A stretch of DNA of 56,494 bases, from positions 1 to 56,494 of the forward strand of contig NZ_AHZC01000066.1 of assembly GCF_000247475.1 (NCBI RefSeq), written 5' to 3'. Numbering within the stretch: the first letter of the stretch is position 1; every line of letters begins with the position of its first letter. The notes under the pieces were generated by a model, which was given only the letters and a program-made list of their open reading frames with translations, did not search any database and had not been told where the DNA came from. Origin of the DNA: Rhizobium sp. PDO1-076 (lineage in GTDB: Bacteria; Pseudomonadota; Alphaproteobacteria; Rhizobiales; Rhizobiaceae). Below, one piece after another: positions 26,894 through 35,972 of the stretch. The translations under genes were made by a program, and so were the position numbers.

Positions 26894-27646
26894 TCAGATC
26901 GTCTGACCACAAGCGCGGCAGAAACGGCGTACCGTTTCTGCCATTCCGTATTCGAGCGCATCGGCTGTCAGGCCGTGGCCAATTGAGACCTCGGCCAGCG
27001 TCGGAATGCGCCTGACCAAAGCCGGCAGGTTCGCAACCGTCAGGTCGTGACCCGCATTGACGGCGAGCCCCGCAGCAATGGCCGCATCGGCCGTCGCGCC
27101 GAGCAAAGCAATCTCACGCCCGGCCGCTTCAGGATTGTCAAAACAGCCACCATAAGGCCCTGTATACAGCTCGACACGCTCGGCACCGGTCGCCTTGGCC
27201 AGAGCCATCGTATCGGTTTGCCCATCTCCATCGACAAACAGCGACACGCGCATGCCCTTGGCACGAAGCCGGGCGACAATCCTCTTCAGGTCGTCTCCAT
27301 GTGCGATCAGATCCCAGCCGTGGTCGGATGTCGCCTGCGATGGATCATCCGGCACAAGGGTCACCTGCTCCGGCTCGATCGCCTCGCACAGGGCAAGGAA
27401 CTCCTCGGTCGGATATCCTTCGATATTGAATTCTGCCTGCGGAAATTCGTCATCGATCAGGGCCCGCAGCAGCGGCAGGTCGCTGAAGCGGATGTGCCGC
27501 TGGTCGGGTCGCGGATGCACCGTCAGGCCACTTGCCCCGGCCTGCAGGGCAATGCGCCCCAGATCCGCCACGCTCGGCCACGGCAAATCCCGGCGATTGC
27601 GAAGCATGGCGATGGCATTGAGATTGACGGAAAGCTTGGTCGGCAT
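26894..27646 (-). CDS. pdxJ: Pyridoxine 5'-phosphate synthase
   Basis: A 250-residue TIM-barrel enzyme that condenses 1-deoxyxylulose 5-phosphate with 3-amino-2-oxopropyl phosphate to make pyridoxine 5'-phosphate, in the DXP-dependent vitamin B6 route. Family marks are [15 protein letters not shown] at the start, [40 protein letters not shown] and [10 protein letters not shown]. The start at 27646 matches the family N-terminus, although the ribosome site is weak. The gene converges with the racemase gene, with 13 bases between stops. A perfect hairpin is embedded in its last codons. Confidence 0.95.
   Translation of the reverse strand: MPTKLSVNLNAIAMLRNRRDLPWPSVADLGRIALQAGASGLTVHPRPDQRHIRFSDLPLLRALIDDEFPQAEFNIEGYPTEEFLALCEAIEPEQVTLVPDDPSQATSDHGWDLIAHGDDLKRIVARLRAKGMRVSLFVDGDGQTDTMALAKATGAERVELYTGPYGGCFDNPEAAGREIALLGATADAAIAAGLAVNAGHDLTVANLPALVRRIPTLAEVSIGHGLTADALEYGMAETVRRFCRACGQTI
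26917..26942. terminator. Perfect 11-base inverted repeat inside the 3' end of pdxJ
   Basis: GGCAGAAACGG (26917-26927) and CCGTTTCTGCC (26932-26942) are exact complements around CGTA. The repeat is within pdxJ coding sequence but just past the stop of the convergent racemase gene, so it could act as that gene's terminator. Confidence 0.45.
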
Positions 27647-27920
27647 TCGATCTTGTCCAAAGGTCTGAAACGAACCGCATCCTTAGGACATCATCGACGG
27701 GAAGACCAACGAGAATTGCAGATGAACCGATACAACGAATTGATAAGTAGTATCCGCACGTTTCAGCGACCCCGCAGACTTTGGGGTATTGACGCAAGGC
27801 CTGGATAGATTAGTCAGATTAAACCGTGTGACAAAACGCACAAAACATCTGTCCGGCTTACAATCCATTCGCGACATTTCAGGGGTTTGCTAAAATGATC
27901 GAACCGTCCGTGGAGAAGCA
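27647..27920. other. Divergent intergenic region between pdxJ and the next gene
   Basis: A 274-base gap holding both promoters. No clear boxes, repeats or small genes were found by eye. Confidence 0.3.
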
Positions 27921-28937
27921 ATGAGCGCCGAACAGCGGGCCGACCGCGACGAGATTCACCAGGCTTTGCAGACAATTCTTGCCAGCCAGACATTCTCTCG
28001 GTCGGAACGCTTGCGCTCATTCCTGAAATTCGTGGTCGAAATGGAACAGCTTGGCCGCGGTCATCAACTGAAAGGGTACACGATCGGGATAGACGTCTTC
28101 AGCCGCGACGAGGCCTTCGATCCGGGAACAGATCCCTTGGTTCGGGTTCAGGCCGGTAAACTCAGGCGTCTTCTCAACCAGTTTTATGCCGATGAAGGGC
28201 GCAACCAGCAACTTCGCATCCGTATTCCACTGGGCGGCTATGTGCCGTTGTACGAGCGTGCAGTCCCCGCGCGCCGCAGTCCGGATCATACTACCCTCGT
28301 CGCGGAGCAGCCCGTGGGAGCCGGTCCCCGGGAACGGTCGACACTGTCCGGTCCGACCTCGACGGGCCACCTTGTCCGAGCATTGCCGCGGCTGTTCTTT
28401 GAAATCGAAACCGGAAGCGACTGGCGTGGCGACATCTTCTGCAATGCAGTTCGTCTCTGGGCAGACCGGCTCTGGGGTGTTTCACTGGCCGCCCTTGGCG
28501 ACAGCCCCGAACCGGGATCAGAGCCTCAATCGGTAAATACCACAGACCTGTTTTTCGTCTTGGAGGTAAAAACCGATCACCATGACGGCACACTCCAGGT
28601 CAAGCTCCGTCATGTGGCATCCGGCCAGACGCTCGCGCAAGAAATCCATCCGCAGACCGTATCCGGTACCGTCCTTCAGCTCGGCGCCCTGGCTAACCAG
28701 TATACCGGATCAACGCTGACACTCCCCGGACATCTCTATCAGTTTTGCCACGCGAGCGGCCTTTCAAGCCAGCTCATGCTATGTCTCGATGCCACCTATC
28801 GCTATGCCTTGCTGCGCACCGACGACGCCTATCAAAATGCCAGAAGCCATCAGCAACGCTGGGTGGGGCTTAGCGGGCAACATGACATCGTGACCGAAAT
28901 CCCCAAATTGCTGGCGCTCACCGCTTTTCGTGGCTGA
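27921..28937 (+). CDS. Protein of unknown function with a cyclase/CadC-associated-like N-terminal domain
   Basis: A 338-residue soluble protein. The first about 110 residues (IHQALQTILASQTFSRSERLRSFLKFVVEMEQLGRG.. through LKGYTIGIDVFSRDEAFDPGTDPLVRVQAGKLRRLLNQFY and IPLGGYVPLY) closely resemble the small domain often found at the front of alphaproteobacterial adenylate cyclase-like or TPR proteins. The remainder (about 150-338) has no cyclase, TPR or DNA-binding signature that I recognise, and no membrane segment. The ATG has GGAG six bases upstream. It is followed by a MerR-LuxR type regulator on the same strand 225 bases on. A regulatory or signal-binding role is a guess. Confidence 0.7.
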   Translation: MSAEQRADRDEIHQALQTILASQTFSRSERLRSFLKFVVEMEQLGRGHQLKGYTIGIDVFSRDEAFDPGTDPLVRVQAGKLRRLLNQFYADEGRNQQLRIRIPLGGYVPLYERAVPARRSPDHTTLVAEQPVGAGPRERSTLSGPTSTGHLVRALPRLFFEIETGSDWRGDIFCNAVRLWADRLWGVSLAALGDSPEPGSEPQSVNTTDLFFVLEVKTDHHDGTLQVKLRHVASGQTLAQEIHPQTVSGTVLQLGALANQYTGSTLTLPGHLYQFCHASGLSSQLMLCLDATYRYALLRTDDAYQNARSHQQRWVGLSGQHDIVTEIPKLLALTAFRG

Positions 28938-29162
28938 GCCAACCCGTTCGCGCCTACGTGTTCGCCATGCGAAAAATTGCAGAACGCCCTTCACCAAGCG
29001 TTACAGTGGCAGAGATTTATTTATTTCGGCGAAAAGTAATATAAATATAGCGTCTGCTCACAGGAGCAGAGTTGGAACACGCTCTGCGGTTGATCAGCAG
29101 ATAGCAGGAGTGCATCGGAAAAAAATAGCAGACGAGCGACACGCTGGGGGACGGGAGGAGTC

Positions 29163-29855
29163 ATGGCGAACGGTCCGAAAAATCTGCATAAAATAGAAAA
29201 ACCGACCGGACGCATGCGGGATGATCGGATTGTCCTGCCAGATATCATATTGCCACCCAATGTGCCGTCCGAGCCCGTCGCAATCGCAGACATGGCCGAA
29301 CTTTTCGGCATCACCCACAGGACGCTTCACTTCTATGAGGAAAAAGGCCTGATCGGCGCCGGCCGGATGGGCTTGATGCGCGTCTACGGCCAATCCGATG
29401 TCGCACGCATGGCGGTCATCAACACATGCCGGGAAGTCGGCATGCCAATATCTGTCATTCAGGATCTGTTCGAACGTCTGTCCGCAGCCCAGTCACGGAC
29501 GGAGGCCAACGCGCTGCTGGAAGACGCACTGATGACACGGCAACGGGAGCTGACCGCAAGCCTCTCGACGATCCACCGGCAATTGCAGCAGGTCAACACA
29601 CTGCTGGCCAACGAGGCAACGGCGACATCCGGACGAACTGCCCCGACAAGGCAGACGGTAGATCTCTCCGACATCGAGCATCGCTGCCTGCATATGATGG
29701 CCGAGGGACATACGACAAGCCGGATCGCGAGGAACTTCCAGATGAAAATCGACGAAGTAACCGAGATCGAAAACGGGCTCATTCAAAAGATCGGTGCCCA
29801 AAACCGTTTCCAGGCCATCGCGAAGGCCGTCTTGCTCGGAATGATCGCCAGTTGA
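29163..29855 (+). CDS. MerR family regulator with an added LuxR-type C-terminal helix-turn-helix
   Basis: A 230-residue protein. A short N-terminal extension precedes a MerR DNA-binding domain at about 40-110 (AIADMAELFGITHRTLHFYEEKGLIGAGRMGLMRVYGQSDVARM). A coiled-coil dimer helix follows (about 115-155). The last about 60 residues (DLSDIEHRCLHMMAEGHTTSRIARNFQMKIDEVTEIENGLIQKIGAQNRFQAIAKAVLLG) match the LuxR/GerE pattern, with helices, the GxTxxxIA turn and the NRxxAIAKA end. There is no cysteine cluster of the metal-sensing kind. The ATG has GGAGGAG just upstream. Two DNA-binding modules in one chain is unusual; the target is unknown. Confidence 0.82.
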   Translation: MANGPKNLHKIEKPTGRMRDDRIVLPDIILPPNVPSEPVAIADMAELFGITHRTLHFYEEKGLIGAGRMGLMRVYGQSDVARMAVINTCREVGMPISVIQDLFERLSAAQSRTEANALLEDALMTRQRELTASLSTIHRQLQQVNTLLANEATATSGRTAPTRQTVDLSDIEHRCLHMMAEGHTTSRIARNFQMKIDEVTEIENGLIQKIGAQNRFQAIAKAVLLGMIAS

Positions 29856-29942
29856 TCTGGAACGTCTGCACTACGGCCGCTTGGCCCACCGCGGGATAAA
29901 CCTTGCTGTGCATCAAGTGCCGGCGGCATCGACGTCGGTCGA

Positions 29943-31073
29943 TCACCGCACGATTGTCAGCGTCTCCGCCGCACGGGTGACAGCCGTGTAGAGCCAACGC
30001 TCGCGGGTATCGCGAAACGCCCAGCTCTCATCGAACAGCACGACATTGTTCCACTGCGAACCCTGTGCCTTGTGCACTGTCAGGGCATAGCCGTAGTCAA
30101 ATTCGTCATAGCGCTTGCGCGTCGTCCATGGCACCTCGGCCTCGATGTCCTCGAAGGCCGCTTTCAGCAGCTTGATCTTGGCCGCCCCGCGATCCATGTC
30201 GTCGTCTTCTGGCTTGATCAGCAGGTTGATCCCGGGTTTTACGGTTTCCCGCGAGGATGTCATGACCTGCCAGAGCGAGCCGTTGAGCAAACCTTTGACC
30301 TGATCGTTGCGCAGGCACACGAGCTTGTCGCCCGCTTGCGGATGTTCGACGGTAAACCCCTTCAACTCACGCAGGCGCTTGTTGTAGCGGCGGCGCGTCT
30401 TGTTGGTCCCGACGAGAACCTGGTCGGCCTCGAGTACCAGTTCCTGATTCACCTCGTTCTTCGAGATGACCCGCGCGGTCGACCCGTAGTCGCCATACAT
30501 GATCTCCTTGCCCTCGCGGATATGCATGGCAAGCTGGATGATCGGATTGTCGCGTGCCTGGCGGTGGATATCCGTCAGCAGATAGTCCGGCTCCTGCTCC
30601 GTGAAATAGCCGCCACCGGTGACCGGCGGCAACTGTCCAGGATCCCCAAGCACCAGGATCGGCGTACCGAAGCTCATCAGGTCGCGGCCAAGCTGCTCAT
30701 CGACCATCGAGCATTCGTCGATGACGATCATTGCCGCCTTGGCGACTGGACTCTGCCGGTTGATCGAGAACATCGGCGCGATCGATGTCTTGCCGGTCTC
30801 CTCGTCCTCGACAGCCTCTTCGCCGCGCGGCCGGTAGATGAGGGAATGGATGGTCTTGGCATTGGACGCCCCACGCGAACGCAACACCTGGGCTGCCTTG
30901 CCGGTGAAGGCCGCGAAAAGCACATCGCCGTCGACATGCTCGGCGAAATGTTTCGCAAGCGTCGTCTTGCCGGTCCCGGCATAGCCAAACAGCCTGAAGA
31001 TCGGCGATTTGCCCTCTTTCAACCATTTGGAAACGGCCTTCAGGGCTTCATCTTGTTGCGGAGCAAATTCCAT
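29943..31073 (-). CDS. ATP-dependent RecD-like DNA helicase (superfamily 1)
   Basis: A 376-residue SF1 helicase: FGYAGTGKTTLAKHFAE (motif I), FTGKAAQVLR (Ia), IVIDECSMVD (II), LVLGDPGQLPPV (III) and a C-terminal UvrD-like part with ALTVHKAQGSQW (V) and LYTAVTRAAETLTIVR (VI). It resembles Dda/RecD2-type helicases that unwind DNA from 5' to 3', but it lacks the long N-terminal extension of full RecD2, so it is a short version. An adjacent GTG (31076) and ATG (31073) could both start it. It stands downstream of the nitrile hydratase genes on the same strand with a 71-base gap. Its gene end converges with the MerR-LuxR gene. Confidence 0.9.
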   Translation of the reverse strand: MEFAPQQDEALKAVSKWLKEGKSPIFRLFGYAGTGKTTLAKHFAEHVDGDVLFAAFTGKAAQVLRSRGASNAKTIHSLIYRPRGEEAVEDEETGKTSIAPMFSINRQSPVAKAAMIVIDECSMVDEQLGRDLMSFGTPILVLGDPGQLPPVTGGGYFTEQEPDYLLTDIHRQARDNPIIQLAMHIREGKEIMYGDYGSTARVISKNEVNQELVLEADQVLVGTNKTRRRYNKRLRELKGFTVEHPQAGDKLVCLRNDQVKGLLNGSLWQVMTSSRETVKPGINLLIKPEDDDMDRGAAKIKLLKAAFEDIEAEVPWTTRKRYDEFDYGYALTVHKAQGSQWNNVVLFDESWAFRDTRERWLYTAVTRAAETLTIVR

Positions 31074-31144
31074 CACCTAGGCATGCGCGGATTCGAGCTT
31101 TGATTGCAAGTCAAAAGGCCGAAAACAAGAACAAAGAGTGGACA

Positions 31145-31537
31145 TCAGACGACCAGCGGGGCATTTGCCAATTCGATCGGGCTGCCATGCGGTGTGGCTT
31201 CCGCCGCGCGCTGCCAACGCTTCTGCAAGGCCAGAACCTGTTCAGGTTCCGCCACGCCCTTGCCGACCAGCAATGCCGTCAAGGCCGCAACCCAGGCATC
31301 GAAATAGTCGGAGCCGTCCAAGGCCCTGCCCGGCTTGTGCACCTCAAGCGACAGGCTGGCCGCCCATTCGCTCCAGTCGAAAAGTCCTCGGTCATGCAAA
31401 TGCACCGTCAGCGCAAAGGCCTGCGCATGCCAAGGCTCGGCAAAGACGGGATCGCCTTCGGTTGATCTCGGCCGGCCCGGAGACTGCGACAGCGGTGACG
31501 GGGGTTCACACGCGCTCAAGATAGCTCTCCCAGGCAT
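31145..31537 (-). CDS. Nitrile hydratase accessory protein (P14K-like activator)
   Basis: A protein of about 130 residues in the nitrile hydratase activator family, small proteins that help insert cobalt into the alpha subunit by subunit swapping. Family features are FAEPWHAQAFALTVHLHDRGLFDWSEWAASL and YFDAWVAALTALLVGKG. Two starts are possible: the ATG at 31537, which overlaps the beta subunit gene by 32 bases but lacks a ribosome site, and a TTG at 31519 with GGGAG eight bases upstream. The order alpha-beta-activator with overlapping ends indicates one operon. Confidence 0.88.
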   Translation of the reverse strand: MPGRAILSACEPPSPLSQSPGRPRSTEGDPVFAEPWHAQAFALTVHLHDRGLFDWSEWAASLSLEVHKPGRALDGSDYFDAWVAALTALLVGKGVAEPEQVLALQKRWQRAAEATPHGSPIELANAPLVV

Positions 31538-32165
31538 CGATGGAAATGCTCAACGAAGAATCGGCACCCTCGCCCCAGATCTCGTCGGCGGTGAAGACGA
31601 CCGTGTAGACCCATTGCGGATTTTCGCCGTTGTGATGGGCATTGTCATCCGGGAAAACGAACCCGCCCTGCACGGCTTCGACAACGCCGCGCTTGGCGCG
31701 GGCATAGCGCGGCAAGCGCGTGTGGCCGAGCGGATGGAAATTCTTCGTCCTGACCTGGTCCCCAACGGCAAACCTCGCGGCCGTCTGAACCGGACGGTCG
31801 CAGGCGCCACCCTTGGCCAGCACGCTTTCAACCATATCCGCCTTCAGCACACGTTTTGGCCGGACACCTTGCGCGATATGCTGCCCCGACGACAACTCTT
31901 CGCGGCTGGCAAACCCATGCCGCTCCAGCAGTGTGTCGATACCGCGGATCCACACCTCGTAATAGCTTGCCGCAAGATAGTCGGCCGGCGGAATGCTTTC
32001 CCGCGCATGCCGGCTTTCATCGAGTGTCCAGGCACCGAAGGTGCCGCAGGACAAGGTAATGCCGAGTGCGCGCTTTTCCCATTCGGCGTGAAAATAAGGT
32101 TCGTTTCGCTCCGCAGCGATCGGGCCGAACCCCATCTGGCCGCCGAGATCATGCGGGCCGTTCAT
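31506..32165 (-). CDS. nthB: Nitrile hydratase subunit beta
   Basis: A 219-residue beta subunit: [16 protein letters not shown] at the N-terminus, the central [32 protein letters not shown] block, and the C-terminal [15 protein letters not shown]. Its two conserved arginines (in HTRLPRY and RAKRG) normally contact the modified cysteines of the alpha subunit. With alpha it hydrates nitriles to amides in the cytoplasm. The ATG overlaps the alpha stop by four bases (ATGA), giving translational coupling. Confidence 0.94.
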   Translation of the reverse strand: MNGPHDLGGQMGFGPIAAERNEPYFHAEWEKRALGITLSCGTFGAWTLDESRHARESIPPADYLAASYYEVWIRGIDTLLERHGFASREELSSGQHIAQGVRPKRVLKADMVESVLAKGGACDRPVQTAARFAVGDQVRTKNFHPLGHTRLPRYARAKRGVVEAVQGGFVFPDDNAHHNGENPQWVYTVVFTADEIWGEGADSSLSISIDAWESYLERV

Positions 32166-32821
32166 CGGATATCCTCCGGCGCAAGCGCAAGACCTGTTCC
32201 GATCATTGCATCGCGGGTGACGAGATCAGCCAGTTGCTCTTCGCTGAAGCCCTCCGTGCCGACCGGTCGCAAAGGCACCACCAGATATCGCAGTTCCGCG
32301 GTCGAATCCCAGACACGGATTTTGACGCCGTCCGGCAGGGCGACACCAAACTCTTCCAACACGCCGCGCGGATCAATCACCGCGCGCGACCGATAGGCCG
32401 GCGCCTTGTACCAGACCGGCGGAAGTCCGAGCACCGCCCACGGATAACACGAGCACAGCGTGCAGACGACCATGTTGTGGCTCTCGGACGTGTTGAACAC
32501 GGCACGCATATGCTCGCCCTGCCGACCGGCAAAGCCCAGACTGGCAATGGCCGCGGTCGCATCCGATTTCAGCCAGGTTGCAAAGGCCGGATCGCTCCAC
32601 GCTCTCGCAACGACTTTGGCGCCGTTGCGTGGCCCGACCTTCGTTTCATAGGTGTCGACAATCGCGTCGATCGCTGCAGGATCGATCAGGCCCTTGTCCG
32701 TCAGCAAGGTCTCCAGCGCCTTCACCCGCGCCTGCATGTCTAAATACTGGTTGTCGTGGTGATGACCGTGATGTTCGTCATGCGCATCATGGTCGTCGGA
32801 ATGATTGTGGTCGTGAACCAA
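32162..32821 (-). CDS. nthA: Nitrile hydratase subunit alpha, cobalt type, with a His-rich N-terminus
   Basis: A 219-residue alpha subunit. The metal-binding motif is VCTLCSC; Thr at the second position of the CxLCSC claw is the mark of cobalt enzymes (iron enzymes have Ser). Flanking VVGP-like [23 protein letters not shown] and [15 protein letters not shown] are standard. The first about 25 residues are unusual: [20 protein letters not shown], with ten or more His and many Asp, resembling a metal-chelating tail. The start is a TTG at 32821 with GGGAGG seven bases upstream. It is the first gene of the alpha-beta-activator operon. Confidence 0.94.
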   Translation of the reverse strand: MVHDHNHSDDHDAHDEHHGHHHDNQYLDMQARVKALETLLTDKGLIDPAAIDAIVDTYETKVGPRNGAKVVARAWSDPAFATWLKSDATAAIASLGFAGRQGEHMRAVFNTSESHNMVVCTLCSCYPWAVLGLPPVWYKAPAYRSRAVIDPRGVLEEFGVALPDGVKIRVWDSTAELRYLVVPLRPVGTEGFSEEQLADLVTRDAMIGTGLALAPEDIR

Positions 32822-32902
32822 GGACGAGCCTCCCAGAGGATTGTACGAACGGTTGTAAGCTTCGTCTCCCGGCCTGCCAAGAACTTGGGAGAGCCGTTCC
32901 TG

Positions 32903-33706
32903 TCATTTTGCTATCGGCAAGGCCTTGCCTATATCGCCTTTCAGCAAGTGCAGGAACGGTGCGGGCTCAAGCCGGCCGGGTGCTGCAAATGGATTTGAGA
33001 AGGCAAAAATGAAGAACAGGATGACGCCGGAATAGGCGCCAAACATCGACAGCAGGGCAATATGCGTGCGCGTGGGCCGATAGACATAGAAAGGTGCAGC
33101 AACACAGATCAGGCCAATCAATGCCGGCGCCCAGAACAGGCCGGCAAACGTACCAAGTGTCGGCGCCTCACGCGTCTGCCTAAATCCGGCAATGTCGGTG
33201 ATGCGCTGGCGCATGTGCTGGGCAAGATAACGTTGCCGGTCGCTCGACGGCTCTAGGTCGAGAAGGATGTTGTATGCCTTGTCCCATTCGACCCAGGCGG
33301 ACGCTGACAGCCCTTGCCTCTGCGCGAGCCGTTGCCACTCCTCATCGACCACCAGCGCGACATAGCGCGCCAGATGTTGCTGGACCGGAACCACTATCGG
33401 CCCGTCATAGCGCGCCGCATCATTGAAAACATCAGATATCGCCACGGCCTCCTGGGTCAGGTCCGTGCGGATGCCCTTGTAGTCGTCGAGTTCCTGGGCA
33501 TAGACGAGCGCCAGGATGAGCCCGTGCAGCGCCGCCACGCGAACGGCTACCGTGCTGGCTGCGTCATGCGTTCGATCACCCTCGTCGCCGCTGGTCAGAA
33601 GCCGGCGCGCCAGAAAATAGCTGCCGAGAACAAGCCCGACGGCGCCCAGAACGAAACCGAAGCCGACAAAGCCGGAACCAACAATATCCATCATGATGTG
33701 CCGCAT
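32903..33706 (-). CDS. DUF4239 membrane protein (bestrophin-like)
   Basis: A 267-residue membrane protein. Two N-terminal hydrophobic segments (about 5-30 and 55-70) precede a soluble helical region (75-190). Two C-terminal helices (about 195-215 and 222-245) follow. The pattern with LHGLILALVYAQELDDYKGIRTDLTQEAVAISDVFNDAARYDG matches DUF4239, a bestrophin-related family of unknown role that is common in alphaproteobacteria. Starts at 33706, 33694 and 33691 are all possible and none has a strong ribosome site. It sits between the nitrile hydratase genes and a terminator after lysE. Confidence 0.8.
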   Translation of the reverse strand: MRHIMMDIVGSGFVGFGFVLGAVGLVLGSYFLARRLLTSGDEGDRTHDAASTVAVRVAALHGLILALVYAQELDDYKGIRTDLTQEAVAISDVFNDAARYDGPIVVPVQQHLARYVALVVDEEWQRLAQRQGLSASAWVEWDKAYNILLDLEPSSDRQRYLAQHMRQRITDIAGFRQTREAPTLGTFAGLFWAPALIGLICVAAPFYVYRPTRTHIALLSMFGAYSGVILFFIFAFSNPFAAPGRLEPAPFLHLLKGDIGKALPIAK

Positions 33707-33713
33707 CTCTCAA

Positions 33714-33731
33714 AGCCGGCGACGGCCGGCT
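33714..33731 (-). terminator. Hairpin after the lysE-type gene
   Basis: AGCCGGC (33714-33720) and GCCGGCT (33725-33731) are perfectly complementary around GACG, just beyond the stop of the LysE-type gene and before the DUF4239 start. No long T-run follows on the minus strand. Confidence 0.5.
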
Positions 33732-33735
33732 ACGG

Positions 33736-34329
33736 TTATTTCAACATGGGCCAGAGACTGAGAACCAGCAAGATGGCCATGGTAATATTGAACCATTTGA
33801 GCCGCACGGGAACCGACAGCCACTCTCGGAGCGCAGAGCCGAAGCCTGCCCAGGTTGAAACACTTGGCACATTCACTGCTGCAAAGACCAGCGCGACGAC
33901 ACCCACCGTCAGGGCATAGTTCTGTGGATCGGGATAGACCGCCATGGCCGTGACAGCCATCACCCAGGCTTTCGGATTGACCCACTGAAAGGCTGCCGCT
34001 CCCAGGAAAGTCATCGGGCTGGCCTTTGTCTCACCCTGACCCAGCGTTCGCGACGTGCCTATCTTCCAGGCGATCCAGATCAGGTACAGCCCGCCGGCGA
34101 TCTTCAGGCCCGTATAGACCAGGGGCACCGTTGCCAGCACCGCACCAAGGCCAAGGCCAACCCCGAGCAGTAGCGACAGGAATCCGGCACCGATCCCGAA
34201 CATATGCGGAATCGTGCGACGGAAGCCGAAATTCACGCCCGAAGCAAACAGCATCATATTGTTCGGTCCTGGCGTGATGGACGTCGAAAAGGCAAAAAGA
34301 ATCAACGCCAGCAATGTGTCGATGGACAT
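33736..34329 (-). CDS. LysE family amino-acid exporter
   Basis: A 197-residue inner-membrane protein of the LysE/RhtB family with about six helices. It begins [46 protein letters not shown], where the TPGPN motif is diagnostic. [12 protein letters not shown] lies in the second half. The family exports amino acids and small solutes; specificity is unknown. The ATG at 34329 has GGAGG seven bases upstream, and longer open frame to the right is not coding. It diverges from the aldo/keto reductase gene. Confidence 0.92.
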   Translation of the reverse strand: MSIDTLLALILFAFSTSITPGPNNMMLFASGVNFGFRRTIPHMFGIGAGFLSLLLGVGLGLGAVLATVPLVYTGLKIAGGLYLIWIAWKIGTSRTLGQGETKASPMTFLGAAAFQWVNPKAWVMAVTAMAVYPDPQNYALTVGVVALVFAAVNVPSVSTWAGFGSALREWLSVPVRLKWFNITMAILLVLSLWPMLK

Positions 34330-34486
34330 GGACGTCCTCCCGTTCAATTTTTGGGTCAGCATAGCTGTCCCAACATGGCTGACCAGCCGGTCACTTGTCT
34401 CCGTGACACGAACCCGTCGCAACTCACCATTCTTGCAAGCTCCGCATTCACTGCTATCTTCGCAGCCGGAATTCGAGGAGAGCGCC

Positions 34487-35332
34487 ATGAACGACCCTAT
34501 CCCGACCGTCAACCTTCCAGGCGGCGCAAGCGTGCCGACCATCGGTCTCGGCACCTGGATGATGGGGGAGGACAAAGGGCGCATGGCGGATGAAATCGCG
34601 GCGGTACGCCATGCCCTCGAACTCGGGATGACGCTGATCGATACGGCGGAAATGTATGCGGCTGGCGAATCCGAGAGGATTGTCGGCGCAGCGGTGAAAG
34701 ACCAACGGGAGCAAGCCTTCCTCATTTCCAAGGTCCTGCCGTGGAATGCCAGTTTCGAGGGTACGATCGAAGCGTGCAACAGTAGCCTCCAGCGCCTCGG
34801 AACCGACTATCTGGATCTCTACCTGCTGCATTGGCGCGGCGAGCACCCGCTTGCCGATACAGTCGGCGCACTCGAAACATTGAAGGCTGCCGGCAAGATC
34901 AAGTCCTGGGGCGTTTCCAACTTCGACCTCGATGACATGGAAGAACTCTTCCAACTGCCCGACGGCAAGAACTGCTCGGTCAACCAGGTGCTCTACAATC
35001 TCTCACGCCGAGGCATCGAGTATGATCTTCTGCCCTGGTGCCAGGAGCGCCATGTCCCGATCATGGCCTATTCACCCATCGAGCAGGGGCGCTTGCTCCG
35101 GCATCAGGAGCTCGTCCATATTGCCAAAGCCTACCAGGCGACGCCGGCCCAGATTGCCCTCGCCTTTCTTCTCGACCGCGAGGGGGTCATACCGATCCCA
35201 AAGACCGTCAGCCTGAGCCGCTTGCAGGAAAACCGCGATGCCGTGGAACTGGACATCACCGACGAGGATTTCGACCGGCTGGATGTCGCCTTCCCGCCAC
35301 CATCAAGCAAGATGCCCCTCGAAATGTTGTGA
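34487..35332 (+). CDS. Aldo/keto reductase
   Basis: A 281-residue NADPH-dependent TIM-barrel reductase. The catalytic tetrad is visible: Asp and Tyr in [15 protein letters not shown], Lys in LISKVLPW and His in [24 protein letters not shown] and [15 protein letters not shown] (cofactor phosphate site) also match. It reduces carbonyl compounds; the physiological substrate is unknown. The ATG at 34487 is preceded by GAGGAG, and the family N-terminus starts there ([18 protein letters not shown]). It diverges from lysE and is followed after 125 bases by an ArsR regulator. Confidence 0.92.
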   Translation: MNDPIPTVNLPGGASVPTIGLGTWMMGEDKGRMADEIAAVRHALELGMTLIDTAEMYAAGESERIVGAAVKDQREQAFLISKVLPWNASFEGTIEACNSSLQRLGTDYLDLYLLHWRGEHPLADTVGALETLKAAGKIKSWGVSNFDLDDMEELFQLPDGKNCSVNQVLYNLSRRGIEYDLLPWCQERHVPIMAYSPIEQGRLLRHQELVHIAKAYQATPAQIALAFLLDREGVIPIPKTVSLSRLQENRDAVELDITDEDFDRLDVAFPPPSSKMPLEML

Positions 35333-35457
35333 GTAAGTCCATCCTTGCAATGCTCAGCGCTTCGCGGGCAATTCCGGCGCCTTTACGCGAGGCAGAAAGG
35401 GAATTAGGGCATTTCCTAACTTCCTTTTCTCCAGCAAAGGCGTGACGGGTGTCCCTG

Positions 35458-35952
35458 ATGAGCAAGAAGCAGAAGAAGGATGTCACAAACGACATCATGG
35501 ACCGGGCCTCCCAACGCGTTTTCAATGCGCTGGCCTCGGAGCCCCGGCGCATGATCCTCGTTCATCTTTCCGGCTCAAGCCTGACTGCGGGCGAAATTTC
35601 CTCGCGTTTCGACATGGCGAAACCGTCGATCTCACAGCATCTTGCCATTCTCGAGAATGCGGGCCTGATCGAGGGCGACAAACGCGGACAGTTCATCCAC
35701 TACAGCCTCTTGCCGGATCCGTTGCGCCGGACGCTGCAAGGTTTTGTCGACCATGTAGCTCCGCGCGAAAGCGGCGAAATCACAAAGACAACGAAAAAAG
35801 CAGCCGACAAGCCAACAAGCTCCGGCGAGAAGAAATCCAAGGAACTGGACAAGAAGGCATCCATCGAGGCAGTGGAAAAGAAGCCGGGCAAACCGGAAAA
35901 GGAGATGCCACAGCAGATGGGCCTTCTGGATTTCCTTTCCGCCCTCGACTGA
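35458..35952 (+). CDS. ArsR/SmtB family regulator with a long charged C-terminal tail
   Basis: A protein of about 164 residues. The first about 100 are a winged helix of the ArsR family (RVFNALASEPRRMILVHLSGSSLTAGEISSRFDMAKPSISQHLAILENAGLIEGDKRGQFIHYSL). No metal-binding Cys pair is present, so it is of the non-metal, autorepressor-like kind. The last about 60 residues are a Lys/Glu/Ser-rich, probably disordered tail that ends in a hydrophobic motif, QMGLLDFLSALD. An ATG (35458) or a GTG nine bases earlier may start it. The tail is not usual in the family. Targets are unknown. Confidence 0.85.
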   Translation: MSKKQKKDVTNDIMDRASQRVFNALASEPRRMILVHLSGSSLTAGEISSRFDMAKPSISQHLAILENAGLIEGDKRGQFIHYSLLPDPLRRTLQGFVDHVAPRESGEITKTTKKAADKPTSSGEKKSKELDKKASIEAVEKKPGKPEKEMPQQMGLLDFLSALD

Positions 35953-35972
35953 GCCCCCAGCCTCAAACGCAT

